64,000 nt of DNA from Variovorax sp. WS11 (GCF_010499245.1 NZ_JAAGOW010000005.1:1178001-1242000); one strand, 5' to 3'; counted from the stretch's first letter, positions 46,012 through 55,272 are shown. The notes: generated by a model not told the origin, from the sequence alone. Translations and numbers: made by a program.

Positions 46012-46206
46012 GTATGCTTTGGGGATGTGAACTTGGGCTTCCGGAGCCGTTCGACCTGCCGCCCCTGTGGTCCCTGGATTCGCCCATCGTGGCGGAACGG
46101 TTTTTTTGGCCCTGATCGGCGGGGGGGCAGCACTATCCTGACGCCTTGGGGTACGAGGCTGAATTCAACGCCATCCTTCTCTTTCACAGGTCAAGGCTCC
46201 TGATCC

Positions 46207-47163
46207 ATGAACTCTCCGAAATCACCTACCCGCCCAGGCGCCTGCGACAAGGACGTGCAGGCTTTGCTGGTTCGTCTTCGTTGTCCGACCCCTCTGCATG
46301 GGTTACGCACGCTCCTGTTGGGGCACATCGCCAGCCCGCGCTTGGATGTCTCACCGATGGCGCCGTTGGCCCAGGCCTGGGGCGGCGAACTTCCCGAGTT
46401 CGCGTCGGCCGAAGAGGTCGAGGAGGTGATGCAGGTGATCGTGCAGGGCCTGTGGAACCGACTGTCGGAGCACCAGAGTACGCGCAACCCGTTCCGGCTG
46501 CCGCGCTTCGAGGTCTCGCCCACCCGCCAAGCCCTGCACGATCTCGCCCGCACGCGCGCACAGGAGCTCAAGGGCTTTGTCGACGGGCTGTTCGGCACCG
46601 ACGACGAGATGCTGCTGCCCCAGAAGGCCCATGAAGCCGTAGTGGCCCTGGCCGAACTGCACGCGATGTTCGCTGGCGCGGCCGGGCTCCTGGCCGACGA
46701 ATCGAAGCCGGCTCCGGATCAGGAGCTCAAGGGGCTGCTGCGCAACATGCAGCAGATGACCATAGCCGCTGACGAGCAGATCAACAAGGCGGTGCAGTCG
46801 TGCAAGCGGGCCCGCGGCCAGCGCCTGGAGACCATGGCCACGGTCATGTCGAGAAAGATCATGTCCGCAGGGGATCGTGATAGTGAGGAGCGCGACTTGT
46901 CTGGACGCGACAACGAGGAACCCGACTTCATCGAGTCGCCGCTCAGCCAGACGGTGACGCGCAACGGGGTGACTGTCCGGGTGGACATCTACGGCGACTC
47001 CAATGGCCGGTGGATCCTGGAGATCGTGGACGGGGAGAACACGTCGCATGTATGGGATGAGCATTTCGAGACGGACCAGCAGGCCCTGAACGAGGCGCTG
47101 CGCGCACTCGATGAGGAGCCGCTCGAGTTCCTGGGTCGTGGCGCAAAGCAGCCGTTGAACTGA
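46207..47163 (+). CDS. Hypothetical protein with YecA/UPF0149-like N-terminus
   Basis: 318 residues. The start region CPTPLHGLRTLLLGHIASPR followed by VSPMAPLAQAWGGELPEFAS and a helical VIVQGLWNRLSEHQS resembles the YecA/UPF0149 helical domain. Middle residues 130-220 are helical. The C-terminal 90 residues (QTVTRNGVTVRVDIYGDSNG, RWILEIVDGENTSHVWDEHF) look like a small beta-rich domain. I do not recognise the full architecture. Bracketed by a 29-bp direct repeat. Confidence 0.5.
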   Translation: MNSPKSPTRPGACDKDVQALLVRLRCPTPLHGLRTLLLGHIASPRLDVSPMAPLAQAWGGELPEFASAEEVEEVMQVIVQGLWNRLSEHQSTRNPFRLPRFEVSPTRQALHDLARTRAQELKGFVDGLFGTDDEMLLPQKAHEAVVALAELHAMFAGAAGLLADESKPAPDQELKGLLRNMQQMTIAADEQINKAVQSCKRARGQRLETMATVMSRKIMSAGDRDSEERDLSGRDNEEPDFIESPLSQTVTRNGVTVRVDIYGDSNGRWILEIVDGENTSHVWDEHFETDQQALNEALRALDEEPLEFLGRGAKQPLN

Positions 47164-47277
47164 AGTCGGTGGCTCGGCCTTGCCGGTGGGCTTGTCGAAA
47201 CATGCCCGCAGCCGCGATGAGATCCGCAGAGGCCTTCCTCGCGCTGCGACGCAAGGACGCCGGCAAGGAGAGCATTC

Positions 47278-47383
47278 CATTTCCTGGTGGTGTGCGCTGC
47301 AGCAAATCTTCAGCGGCCGAACTTTCTACCCAGAGGCGCACCGATTTCCGCCCAAGAGGTCGACTTCTGCTGCACCGCACACC
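47278..47383. repeat. 29-bp repeat, right copy, with an inverted partner
   Basis: The right copy (47278-47306) contains GGTGTGCGCTGCAGCA (47289-47304). An inverted copy TGCTGCACCGCACACC follows at 47368-47383, with 15 of 16 positions complementary. So the core occurs three times around the YecA-like gene, once as the arm of a 95-bp inverted repeat. Nothing coding is seen between 47164 and 47450. Confidence 0.75.
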
Positions 47384-47450
47384 CCCAACTTCTGGATGCT
47401 CTCCCACATGGGGGATGACCGGCCGCACGAATCGGTGCACAAGATGACGC

Positions 47451-48247
47451 ATGGATGCGAAGAGCTTCGAGGCATCGGGCAAGAGGCGCACGCTGATCGC
47501 AGCGTGCCTGCTGGTGTGCATTCCCGCAGCGCTTGCGGTTGGGATCGGCCTGTCGATCGGCGACCGTGAACTTGGCAAGGTGCTCTACACGGCTGCGATC
47601 ACGCTCGTGTTCGCCGGTCTTTTCGGGGGGCTGCTGAAGGTGCAGCTTGACGAAGTCGCGGCGTTCAAGCGCAAGCGCGAAGACGCGGCCTCGTTCGTGA
47701 CCAACGTTCTGACAGACCTGAGGGCGTGTTCGACCAGGTGGCGCGGGCAAGAATCCTGATTCCTGCCCATCAGTCGGTCGCGACGTACGGTGACGAGTTG
47801 CGAGCCTTGATCACGGCGCGCGTGCAGCTTCGCAACGTGGTACGGGCGCTGGAGCGCAGGGCAGACGGCATCGACGAAGAGACACGTTCGGAGGTCACGC
47901 GGTTGGTGCGCCGCATGGACGACTTCGTCGAGGGGCTGACCTGCGAGTTTAGAGACAACTACAAGCGTCTGTCGGACCAGCAGCGCGGCTTCGAGGAACG
48001 CGCCGCTGTGCTGATGAAGAAGTTCGGCGCAGACCTGGGCCAGCAGAGTCCTCCGGAGCTTCCAGCCTTTGTCTGGAGTTCGATTTCCGAACTGCCGCGC
48101 CTTGCCGACTTCATGGGCCCGGCAACCGACTACCACGCGCAGTTCGAACGGCCGCTGGACGATGCGAGCGAATGGCTCAGGAAGGAACTCGCGCGCATTC
48201 TCGGCAGCACGCCAATGAGCAGCACGCGGGGGCAGCGCCGGGCATAG
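47451..48247 (+). pseudogene. Membrane-anchored coiled-coil protein, split by a frameshift
   Basis: The first frame (47451-47759) starts MDAKSFEASGKRRTLIAACL and has two hydrophobic segments (residues about 14-33 and 45-62), then KRKREDAASFVTNVLTDLR. Near 47723 the homologous continuation is one frame over: VFDQVARARILIPAHQSVAT, then a helical ELRALITARVQLRNVVRALE. A GTG at 47726 could start the second part separately, so two overlapping genes are possible. Family not recognised. Membrane anchor plus cytosolic helical domain. Confidence 0.55.
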
Positions 48248-48398
48248 TCTCCTTGTCCCACTCATGCGGCCAACAGCGAGAGCGATTCAAATGGTGGGGT
48301 GTGCAGACGCTAACTTGCGAGTTCCCATCGCGAGTGGTCAACCTGCGGTCGAGTTCGCTGGCTGGAAAATGACGTCCGACGCGCCTTGGAGCTTGGCC

Positions 48399-48617
48399 AT
48401 GCAGATCAAAGTCAGTTTTGCCATTTCCGGCGGCACTGCCGAGTCGGAGGCGTTGCCGCTGCTGACGCTGGAGGTTGATGCGCAGCCGAGCATCGAAACT
48501 TTGGGGCTGCGCTTGGCCGATGCCAAGGCGCTGCTCGCGCGGATGCAGGCGCAGATCGTCACGCGTCAGGTCGACTTGCTGTCCTCCAGCCGGTCGTCCG
48601 AGCCATTCGAAGCATGA
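48399..48617 (+). pseudogene. ISKra4-family transposase N-terminal fragment
   Basis: MQIKVSFAISGGTAESEALP then TLGLRLADAKALLARMQAQI and VTRQVDLLSSSR match the start of ISKra4 transposases. The zinc-finger and catalytic parts are missing. From about 48590 the DNA belongs to an EAL-domain gene, so the two were joined by a deletion. Confidence 0.65.
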
Positions 48618-49474
48618 GCGATGCGTTCGGCACGCAATTGATCGCCGAAGGCATCGCCAACGCCGACGACTTGCGCGTCCTGCGCGACCTCGACATCGGC
48701 TTCGGCCAGGGCTTCATGCTCGGGGCACCGGCGAAGGCTGCCATCGCGAGGATCCCACCCGCTGCCGACACGGTCCTCAACGGCAATCGCATCGCCGTCA
48801 TGCCGATCCCGGGTCCGGCCCACACGGCCGTGTTGCGCGGATTGACTTTTCAGAAGGCGGTGACGATCGACGCAGGAAGGACTAACGAGCGCGTCTCGGA
48901 GATGTTCCATGGGCGCGATGACCTGCATGCCCTCGCGGTGGTGGAAGGCGGCTCGTCATGCGAACCCCCTCACGCTGCTGCCGGGCAACATGCCCATCAA
49001 CGTGCACATCGAGCGCCTTCTGGTGAGCGGCACCGAGTTCGTCGCCTGTTACGCCGACCTGAACAATTTCAAGGCCTTCAACGACCACTACGGCTACTGG
49101 CGCGGCGACGGCCTGATCCGCATCGCCGCCGAACTGCTCAGCCAGAACGCCGATCCGGTCCACGACTTCGTGGGGCACATCGGCGGCGACGATTTCATCG
49201 TTCTGTTCCAGAGCGAGGATTGGGAGGGCCGCTGCAGGCACATCGTCGACGAGTTCTCGCGGCAGGCCGCCGCGATGCACGACGAGGCGGGATCGAGGTC
49301 GAAGACCGCCATGGCGTGATTCGCTTCTTTTCCTTGTGCTCCCTTTCCATCGGGGCCGTCCGCATCAAGCCGGGCGATGTGCTGTGCGCGGAGGACGTTG
49401 CCAACGAAGCGGCCCTGGCCAAGCATCGTGCCAAGACCGATCCGTCCGGGCTGGTGATTCGGGACGTGGGTTAG
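48590..49474 (+). pseudogene. EAL-GGDEF cyclic-di-GMP protein, truncated and frameshifted
   Basis: Begins inside the EAL domain (FGTQLIAEGIANADDLRVLR then DLDIGFGQGFMLGAPA). A linker follows, probably a partial CBS-like region. Then, in a different frame from about 48960, NPLTLLPGNMPINVHIERLL with YADLNNFKAFNDHYGYWRGD and the active-site loop HIGGDDFIVLF (GGDEF reads GGDDF). It returns to the first frame near 49290 for DRHGVIRFFSLCSLSIGAVR. The N-terminal half is missing. Ends exactly at the IS1634 boundary, where TAG doubles as stop and target site. Confidence 0.8.
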
Positions 49475-49539
49475 CCCGAAGTTCCCCGCCTCTGTAGTCA
49501 CTCCATCGACGGCAAGTACTTGTCGCCGCTGATGAATCC

Positions 49540-49560
49540 TCCTCCATGGAGGATTTTTTT
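49540..49560 (+). terminator. Rho-independent terminator just inside IS1634
   Basis: TCCTCCATGGAGGA (49540-49553), a perfect palindrome, followed by seven T. It lies within the element, 65 bp before the transposase start. It would stop read-through transcription from the flanking gene reaching the transposase, a known IS self-limiting device. Confidence 0.85.
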
Positions 49561-49624
49561 GGGCAATACATGTAGTCACTAAATACCATTGCAAATGTCA
49601 CGTTAATGGACTAGATTGATTTCC

Positions 49625-51361
49625 ATGGCATCCCGCACCGGTACCGCTCATGTCGTCACTACGACGCGCACCTACAAGGACCAGGTCTATCGCACCCATC
49701 TGCTGCGGCGCAGCTACCGCGAGGACGGCAAAGTCAAGAACGAAACTCTGGGCAACCTGTCGCACCTGCCCGATGAACTCATCGAGATCATCCGGCGTTC
49801 GCTGCAGGGCGAGACCTTCGTGCCCGTGGCCTCGGCGTTCCAGATCACGCGCTCGCGCCCCCACGGCCATGTGCAGGCGGCAAGCGCCGCGATGGCCAGC
49901 CTGGAGATGGCCTCGCTGCTGGCCTCCAAGCCGTGCCGCGAACGCGACCTGGTGCTGGCGATGGTGGTCGCGCGCATCGTCGCCCCGCACACGAAGCTCG
50001 CCACCACCCGCTGGTGGCACACCACGACACTGGCCGAGGACTTCGGCATCGCACAGGCCGACGAGGACGACCTGTATGCGGCGATGGACTGGCTGCTCGA
50101 GCGCCAGGATCGCATCCAGAAGAAGCTCGCCTCGCGCCATCTGAGCGCTGGCGCCCTGGTGCTGTACGACCTGTCCTCCAGCTACTTCGAGGGCAGCTGC
50201 TGCCCGCTGGCCAAGCTCGGCTACAGCCGCGACGGTAAGAAGGGCATGCTGCAGGTCAACTACGGCCTGCTCACCGATGCGCGCGGCTGCCCGCTAGCCG
50301 TGTCGGTGCACGAGGGCAATGTCGCCGACAGCCTGACTTTGCTGCCCGAGGTCCAGCGGCTGCGCGAGGACTTCGGCGTCGAGCAACTGGTGATGGTGGG
50401 CGACCGCGGCATGATCTCCAGCAAGGCGATCCAGGAGCTGCGCGAGACCGAAGGCGTGGGATGGATCAGTGCATTGAAGAGCGTCTCGATTCGCGCGCTG
50501 GTCGAGCAGGGCCACCTGCAGTTGGGCTTGTTCGACGAGCGCAACCTGCTCGAGCTCAGCTCGCCGGACTATCCCGGCGAGCGCCTGGTGGCGTGCCGCA
50601 ATCCGGAGCTTGCCAAGCTGCGCACGCACAAGCGTGAGGAACTGCTCGCGGCCACCGAGGCCAACCTCCAGAAGATCAAGGCCCGGGTGGATGGCGGCAA
50701 GCTCGCCGGCCAGGACGAGATCGCGCTGCGCGTGGGCAAGGTGGTCAACCAGTACAAGATGGCCAAGCACTTCGAGCTGGCCATCGGCGACATCACCTTC
50801 ACCTTCACGCGCAAGCGCGACGCCATTGCCGCCGAGGCGGCGCTGGATGGCATCTACATCATCCGCACGTCGGTGAGCGCGGCGCAGATGGACTCGGCCG
50901 ACTGCGTGCGCAACTACAAGTCGCTGGCCAACGTCGAGCGCGCGTTCCGCTCACTCAAGACGATCGACCTGAAGGTGCGTCCGATCCACCACCGCACCGC
51001 CGATCGGGTGCGCGCGCACATCTTCCTGTGCATGCTGGCCTACTACGTCGAGTGGCACATGCGCGAGGCCTGGCGCGAGCTGATGTTCGCCGACACCGAC
51101 CAGCAGGCCAAGGCCGCGCGCGACCCCGTGGCACCGGCCACGCGTTCCAAGACGGCACTGACCAAGGCAGCCCGCCACACGCTGGATGACGGCACGCCGG
51201 CGCACAGCTTCTCGACCCTCATGGCCGTGCTCGCCACCGTCGTGCGCAATACCTGCCGCACCCCACAGGCCGGTCCCGAGGCACCCACCTTCGAGCTCCT
51301 CACCAACGCCCAGCCACTGCACCTGCGCGCCCTCGCGCTCGTGCAAAACATCAAGCCGTAG
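49625..51361 (+). CDS. IS1634-family transposase
   Basis: 578 residues. The N-terminus VYRTHLLRRSYREDGKVKNE then TLGNLSHLP is the family signature. DDE residues: LVLYDLSSSYFEGSCCPLAK (first Asp), VEQLVMVGDRGMISSKAIQE (second Asp, GDRG) and YKSLANVERAFRSLKTIDLK (Glu in the YREK-like motif). C-terminal HHRTADRVRAHIFLCMLAYY is conserved. The ATG follows GATTTCC, a weak ribosome-binding site, and there is an upstream internal terminator. Intact. Confidence 0.95.
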   Translation: MASRTGTAHVVTTTRTYKDQVYRTHLLRRSYREDGKVKNETLGNLSHLPDELIEIIRRSLQGETFVPVASAFQITRSRPHGHVQAASAAMASLEMASLLASKPCRERDLVLAMVVARIVAPHTKLATTRWWHTTTLAEDFGIAQADEDDLYAAMDWLLERQDRIQKKLASRHLSAGALVLYDLSSSYFEGSCCPLAKLGYSRDGKKGMLQVNYGLLTDARGCPLAVSVHEGNVADSLTLLPEVQRLREDFGVEQLVMVGDRGMISSKAIQELRETEGVGWISALKSVSIRALVEQGHLQLGLFDERNLLELSSPDYPGERLVACRNPELAKLRTHKREELLAATEANLQKIKARVDGGKLAGQDEIALRVGKVVNQYKMAKHFELAIGDITFTFTRKRDAIAAEAALDGIYIIRTSVSAAQMDSADCVRNYKSLANVERAFRSLKTIDLKVRPIHHRTADRVRAHIFLCMLAYYVEWHMREAWRELMFADTDQQAKAARDPVAPATRSKTALTKAARHTLDDGTPAHSFSTLMAVLATVVRNTCRTPQAGPEAPTFELLTNAQPLHLRALALVQNIKP

Positions 51362-51491
51362 ACAGAAAACTTCCCCGCCAACTCACGCAAGTGCTTGAGT
51401 CACAAAGGGATCTCGTCAACTGCATCGGGGAACTTCGGGTTAGCGCGCAGCCGATCGGGCAGCGCTGCCCTGGAGGAACACACGGTCCCCG

Positions 51492-51908
51492 GTGCCGAGA
51501 TTCGCCCGATGCCGGCCGCCTCGGCAACATCGTGCCGAAGCCGGCCCCATGCTCGCGCAGCGGCAGTTGGTGCCGCCCGGCTCGGCCACCGTCAAGGCCA
51601 TCGATTACAGCCTCAAGCGCTGGAAGGAGCTCACTCGCTTCGTCGAGGACGGCGACGTGCCGATCTCCAACAACTGGGTCGAGAACCAGATCCGGCCGAT
51701 TGCCCTTGGCAGAGCGAACTGGTTGTTCGCCGGCAGCCTGCGCGCGGGCAAGCGGGCCGCGGCGGTCATGAGCCTGCTTCACTCGGCACGCATCAACGGG
51801 CACGACCCCTACGCGTACCTCAAGGACGTCCTCGAGCGACTGCCAACGCACTCGGCCAGTCGGATCGACGAGTTGCTGCCGCATCGCTGGACGCCGCCTG
51901 AGGGCTGA
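51492..51908 (+). pseudogene. IS66 transposase (TnpC) C-terminal fragment
   Basis: LAQRQLVPPGSATVKAIDYS, then NNWVENQIRPIALGRANWLF (the catalytic Glu region) and ARINGHDPYAYLKDVLERLP. These are the last about 125 residues of an IS66 TnpC of a different subgroup from the element at 26-29 kb. The 5' part has been removed, probably on IS1634 insertion. Confidence 0.88.
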
Positions 51909-51948
51909 ACGCGCCGGCGGCGCCAACCCCGCCTGCTACGCTGCGGCG

Positions 51949-52554
51949 ATGGCCACACGCAAAACCGCTGCACGCAGGAAATCCAAGCCCAAGCACGCTT
52001 ACCGACTGCTGGTGAAGCTCGAGGGCAGCGAGCCGACCGTCTGGCGGCTGATCAGCGTGCCCGGCCACATGACGCTGGCCGATCTGGACCGCATCATCCA
52101 GGCGGCGATGGGCTGGACCAACAGCCACATGCACCTGTTCGCCATCGACGGCAACCTGTACGGCCTCCCTGATGACGAGTGGATCGACGACAAACCCGTA
52201 CTGCCCGACGATGAGTTCACCCTCGACGAGGTGGTGGGCACGACGGTCAAAGGCTTCCTGCACGAATACGACCTCGGTGATGGTTGGCACCACGACGTGA
52301 CGGTGCAGGCGGTCGAGCTCCCTGACGAAGGGCGCAACAGCTGGCCGATGTGCTTGGCCGGCGCGAACGCCTGTCCGCCAGAGGACGTCGGCGGGCTCGG
52401 TGGCTATGAGGAGTTCCTGCAGGCCATCGGCGATCCGTCCCACGAGCAGCACGACGCAATGTTGCGCTGGTGCGGCGGTCCGTTCGACCCGAAGAGCTTC
52501 GACATCAACTCGGCCAACCGGGCTATCCGCGACTGGCTGTCCGAGCGCCTCTGA
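51949..52554 (+). CDS. Plasmid pRiA4b ORF-3 family protein
   Basis: 201 residues. YRLLVKLEGSEPTVWRLISV, then ADLDRIIQAAMGWTNSHMHL and FLHEYDLGDGWHHDVTVQAV are the PRiA4_ORF3 signature (the DLGDxW motif). This family is a common passenger of IS66-type elements and follows the TnpC fragment directly, so it was probably IS cargo. Molecular role unknown. It shares its stop region with the convergent IS4 transposase. Confidence 0.9.
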   Translation: MATRKTAARRKSKPKHAYRLLVKLEGSEPTVWRLISVPGHMTLADLDRIIQAAMGWTNSHMHLFAIDGNLYGLPDDEWIDDKPVLPDDEFTLDEVVGTTVKGFLHEYDLGDGWHHDVTVQAVELPDEGRNSWPMCLAGANACPPEDVGGLGGYEEFLQAIGDPSHEQHDAMLRWCGGPFDPKSFDINSANRAIRDWLSERL

Positions 52555-52564
52555 GCCGGCTCAG
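52551..52564. terminator. Palindrome shared by convergent stops
   Basis: CTGAGCCGGCTCAG is a perfect 14-bp palindrome. It contains the TGA of the pRiA4-ORF3 gene and, on the other strand, the TGA of the IS4 transposase. Possible bidirectional hairpin; no T tract. Confidence 0.4.
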
Positions 52565-53989
52565 GCAGGAAGGGAGGCGTCAAGTGTGATGGCCGGACGG
52601 ATACCGCGCGTCGGCGCGTGGTGGTCGAATGATGCGTAAGGCGAGTGGCGCCGCTTGACCATCCGCGGCGAGCGCTTGTTCAGCGTGCGGGTGGCGCGGA
52701 TCCGGGCGCAGGCTTCGAGCAGTTCATTGAACCACCGTCGTCGACGCCTCGGGCGCGCTGGGGGGAAAGGCCCCGGAGCGGGGCTGTGCGCGGCGAAGCA
52801 GCTGCACATGCCCTGTGAAGGACAGCTCGGCGTGTGCCATTCGATGCCGTGTGGCGCCCTGATGCAGCAGCCAGCGCACCGAGTAGTGCGCCAGCACCCA
52901 GCCATAGAACTCCTGGCGCACGAGCTCCGCGGTCTTGCTGCGCAGCACGCGGCGGCTCTGTCGCAGGTGCGTCTTGAGCTCGTCGAACACGCCCTCGATC
53001 TCCCAGCGCTGGTGGTACACCGCTGCCAGTTCCAACGCCGGGGCGACCTGCGGGTCCAGCAACGTGGTCAGCAGTCGGTAGCGCGGTTCTGCATCGGCCA
53101 GTCCCGGCAAGGCGTACTCGATGACGCGCACCACGATGGCTTGGCTCGTCGCCTCGCTGCGGCTCACACCGGTGGGATGGATGGCACTGAGGTACGAACC
53201 ATCGTCGAGCATGCGATGCACCGGCAACTGGCGGTTGCCCACGCAGCGCCAGAGCAACTGCGCGCCGGTGGCTTGCGCCTGCTGCCAGTGCTCGAAGCCG
53301 TTGAACCCCCGGTCGGCCAGGCACAGCATGCCCGGCCCCAGCCGGGGCAACAGCGGCTGGAACAGCTCCCACTCGCCGCTGCGGTAGGGCCCCAGGTTGG
53401 CGCCCAGGATCGCGTGCGTCGCGCACTCAACCAGCACCGCGCATCGCGCCTGCGGGTAGCCGGCATGGCCGATTCGGCTGCCCGGGTAGCCGAAATGCGC
53501 CGCGTTCTCGGCCTCGTCAGGCAACTCGAAGGTGCTGCCGTCAATGGCGACCAGCCTCAGGCCGGCATAGAACGCGTGGGAATGAGCCTGAGCGTCAGCC
53601 ATGGGCACACAGCAGCGCTCGACCAGTTCACGCATCGGCGCCGCGCCGATCTTGCTGCGCAAGCCGCTGATCGAGGACTTGGTCACCCGGGGTGGCTCGG
53701 CAGCCCCGGCGGCCCAGGCCAGGCCCTGCGACACGGCGGCGAACACTTCCTCGTACGCGGCCTCAGGGTACAGGCTCAGAGCCATGCAGTAGTACGCCCC
53801 TGCTACTGCCGGAAAGCTGCGCACGCGCTGCGAATTGCAGCCGTGAGCATCGAGCACCGCATTCACCACCTCGGCCGGCACGACCCGCGCCAGCAGGCTG
53901 GCACTCAGAAAGTCGGCCAGCCTTGCTCCACTTCCCAGGACCGCCTTGGTTCGCGCCATGCTCGACTCCGTCGTTGGGACGGCAGTCAT
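52561..53989 (-). pseudogene. IS4-family transposase, one frameshift near the C-terminus
   Basis: 421 codons open from MTAVPTTESSMARTKAVLGS. DDE motifs: RLVAIDGSTFELPD (first Asp), GMLCLADRGFNGFEHWQQAQ (second Asp) and VYHQRWEIEGVFDELKTHLR (Glu in Y-x2-R-x3-E-x6-K). The frame stops early at about 52724. The homologous tail NELLEACARIRATRTLNKRS then SPYASFDHHAPTRGIRPAIT lies one frame over. The shift falls at a run of six G (52760-52765) next to AAA. A sequencing indel, a true mutation or programmed slippage are all possible. Confidence 0.8.
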
Positions 53990-54040
53990 TATGCATCAAA
54001 TATCTCTATCCGAACAGTATTGAGACTTGACCCTCCCCAG
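52568..54040. mobile_element. IS4-family element, boundaries approximate
   Basis: Candidate inverted ends: GGGAGGCGTCAAG near 52572-52584 and, at the far side, CTTGACCCTCCCC at 54026-54038. One position must be skipped to pair them. The left arm would fall inside the last codons of the transposase reading. No target duplication could be confirmed, so the limits are tentative. Confidence 0.4.
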
Positions 54041-54056
54041 CGGGAGAGAAGGTCAA
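54027..54056. promoter_or_regulatory. Dyad with MerR-type promoter appearance
   Basis: TTGACC at 54027 and GGTCAA at 54051 face each other around a CTCCCC-AGC-GGGAG core. MerR-family metal regulators use such a dyad between a TTGACC -35 box and a 19-bp spacer. No metal-resistance gene follows, and part of the sequence may be an IS4 end instead. Regulator and target would be lost. Confidence 0.3.
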
Positions 54057-54339
54057 CATGGGCAGCGCTTAGAGGCCAGGGTCTTTGCGCGCTGAGCGCG
54101 AGGATTTCAGCCTCAGCGGGAGGCTCGGAAAACCTGCAGAGCGCGGGCTTCAGGAACCCCGAATCGAGGGCATTTTGCAGCTTCTGGAATCTCATTGGGG
54201 GACGCTCCTCAACGTCTGCTGTTGGCCGTTGGACTAAACCGCTGACGCGGTGGATGTGTGCGACGAGGGCAGATCGCGTTGCGCGGAGGTGAGTTGTACC
54301 TTGGTTGCGGGGAATGTTCCCCGGAACTCGGAGACGACG

Positions 54340-55260
54340 ATGACACCACTACGTCAACGCATGATCGATGCGATGGTGCTGCGTGGCTTCAGGCCACGCA
54401 CGCAAGAGTCCTACCTGAGGGCTGTCGCGCAGATGGCCCGTCACTACCGCCGAACCCCGGAGCTGATCACCGACCAGGAGGTCCAGGCCTATCTGCTGCA
54501 CCTGGTGCGCGAGCGGCATCTGGCGCGCAGCAGCGTCAATCAGGCTTCCAGCGCCGTGCGGTTTCTGGTGTGCGAGGTGCTCGGCCAGAACGAGCGACGC
54601 CAGCGCATCCCCATGGGTCACACCCCGCAGCGGCTGCCCGACGTGTTGTCTCGCGCCGAAGTGGCAGCGGTGCTGGCTGCGCCGATGTCCATGAAGGCGC
54701 GCACGCTTCTGATGACGGCCTACGCCAGCGGGCTGCGCGTGAGCGAGCTGTGTCAACTGCGCGGCTGCGACATCGACTCCTCGCCCGACCGCATGTGCAT
54801 TCACGTCATCGCGGGCAAGGGAGGGCACGACCGCTACAGCCTGCTCAGCCCGGAGTTGCTCGAGCAGTTGCGGCTGTACTGGCGGCAATGCAGACGCACT
54901 GCACAGGCCGAGGACTGGTTGTTCCCTGCGCGGCTGAACCCCTCCCAGCACCTGGACACCCGTAGCGCCGGGCGCTACTTCTACGCCGCGCGCAACGCTG
55001 CGGGCATCGCCAAGGTCGGCGGCATCCACACGCTGCGCCACTGCTTTGCCACACATCTGCTGGAAGCCGGCGTGGACCTCAACAGCATCAGCCAGTTGCT
55101 CGGCCACGCCAAGCTCAGCACCACCAGCCGCTACCTTCGCATGGCCCGCCCCGGCCACAGCGCAGGCGACAGCGCGCTGGCGCTGCTAGCCCATCTGCCC
55201 AAGGTCGAGCCAGAGGCGCCGTCGTCACCGCCGACGCCACCGCGACCGCCGCTGCACTGA
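54340..55260 (+). CDS. Tyrosine recombinase associated with IS91
   Basis: 306 residues, XerC/D-like. N-terminal SAM-like domain (RPRTQESYLRAVAQMARHYR) and catalytic domain with LMTAYASGLRVSELCQLRGC (Arg), IHTLRHCFATHLLEAGVDLN (HxxR), LLGHAKLSTTSRYL (His, Tyr). All catalytic residues present. A GGAGACGACG precedes the ATG. A Pro-rich tail (APSSPPTPPRPPLH) ends the protein. The IS91 transposase gene starts 12 bp after the stop, so the two form one transcription unit. Confidence 0.93.
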   Translation: MTPLRQRMIDAMVLRGFRPRTQESYLRAVAQMARHYRRTPELITDQEVQAYLLHLVRERHLARSSVNQASSAVRFLVCEVLGQNERRQRIPMGHTPQRLPDVLSRAEVAAVLAAPMSMKARTLLMTAYASGLRVSELCQLRGCDIDSSPDRMCIHVIAGKGGHDRYSLLSPELLEQLRLYWRQCRRTAQAEDWLFPARLNPSQHLDTRSAGRYFYAARNAAGIAKVGGIHTLRHCFATHLLEAGVDLNSISQLLGHAKLSTTSRYLRMARPGHSAGDSALALLAHLPKVEPEAPSSPPTPPRPPLH

Positions 55261-55272
55261 AGCCGCTGCGCG

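Larger units (their letters stand above)
49475..51439. mobile_element. IS1634-family insertion sequence
   Basis: Inverted ends: CCCGAAGTTCCCCG at 49475-49488 and its complement CGGGGAACTTCGGG at 51426-51439. A short direct repeat TTAG flanks both sides (49471-49474 and 51440-51443). One transposase gene and an internal 5' hairpin terminator. Confidence 0.85.

Noticed and set aside
52655..54292. 545-codon open frame on the plus strand
   Set aside because: Antisense of the IS4 transposase; Gln/Arg/His-rich without any domain pattern.
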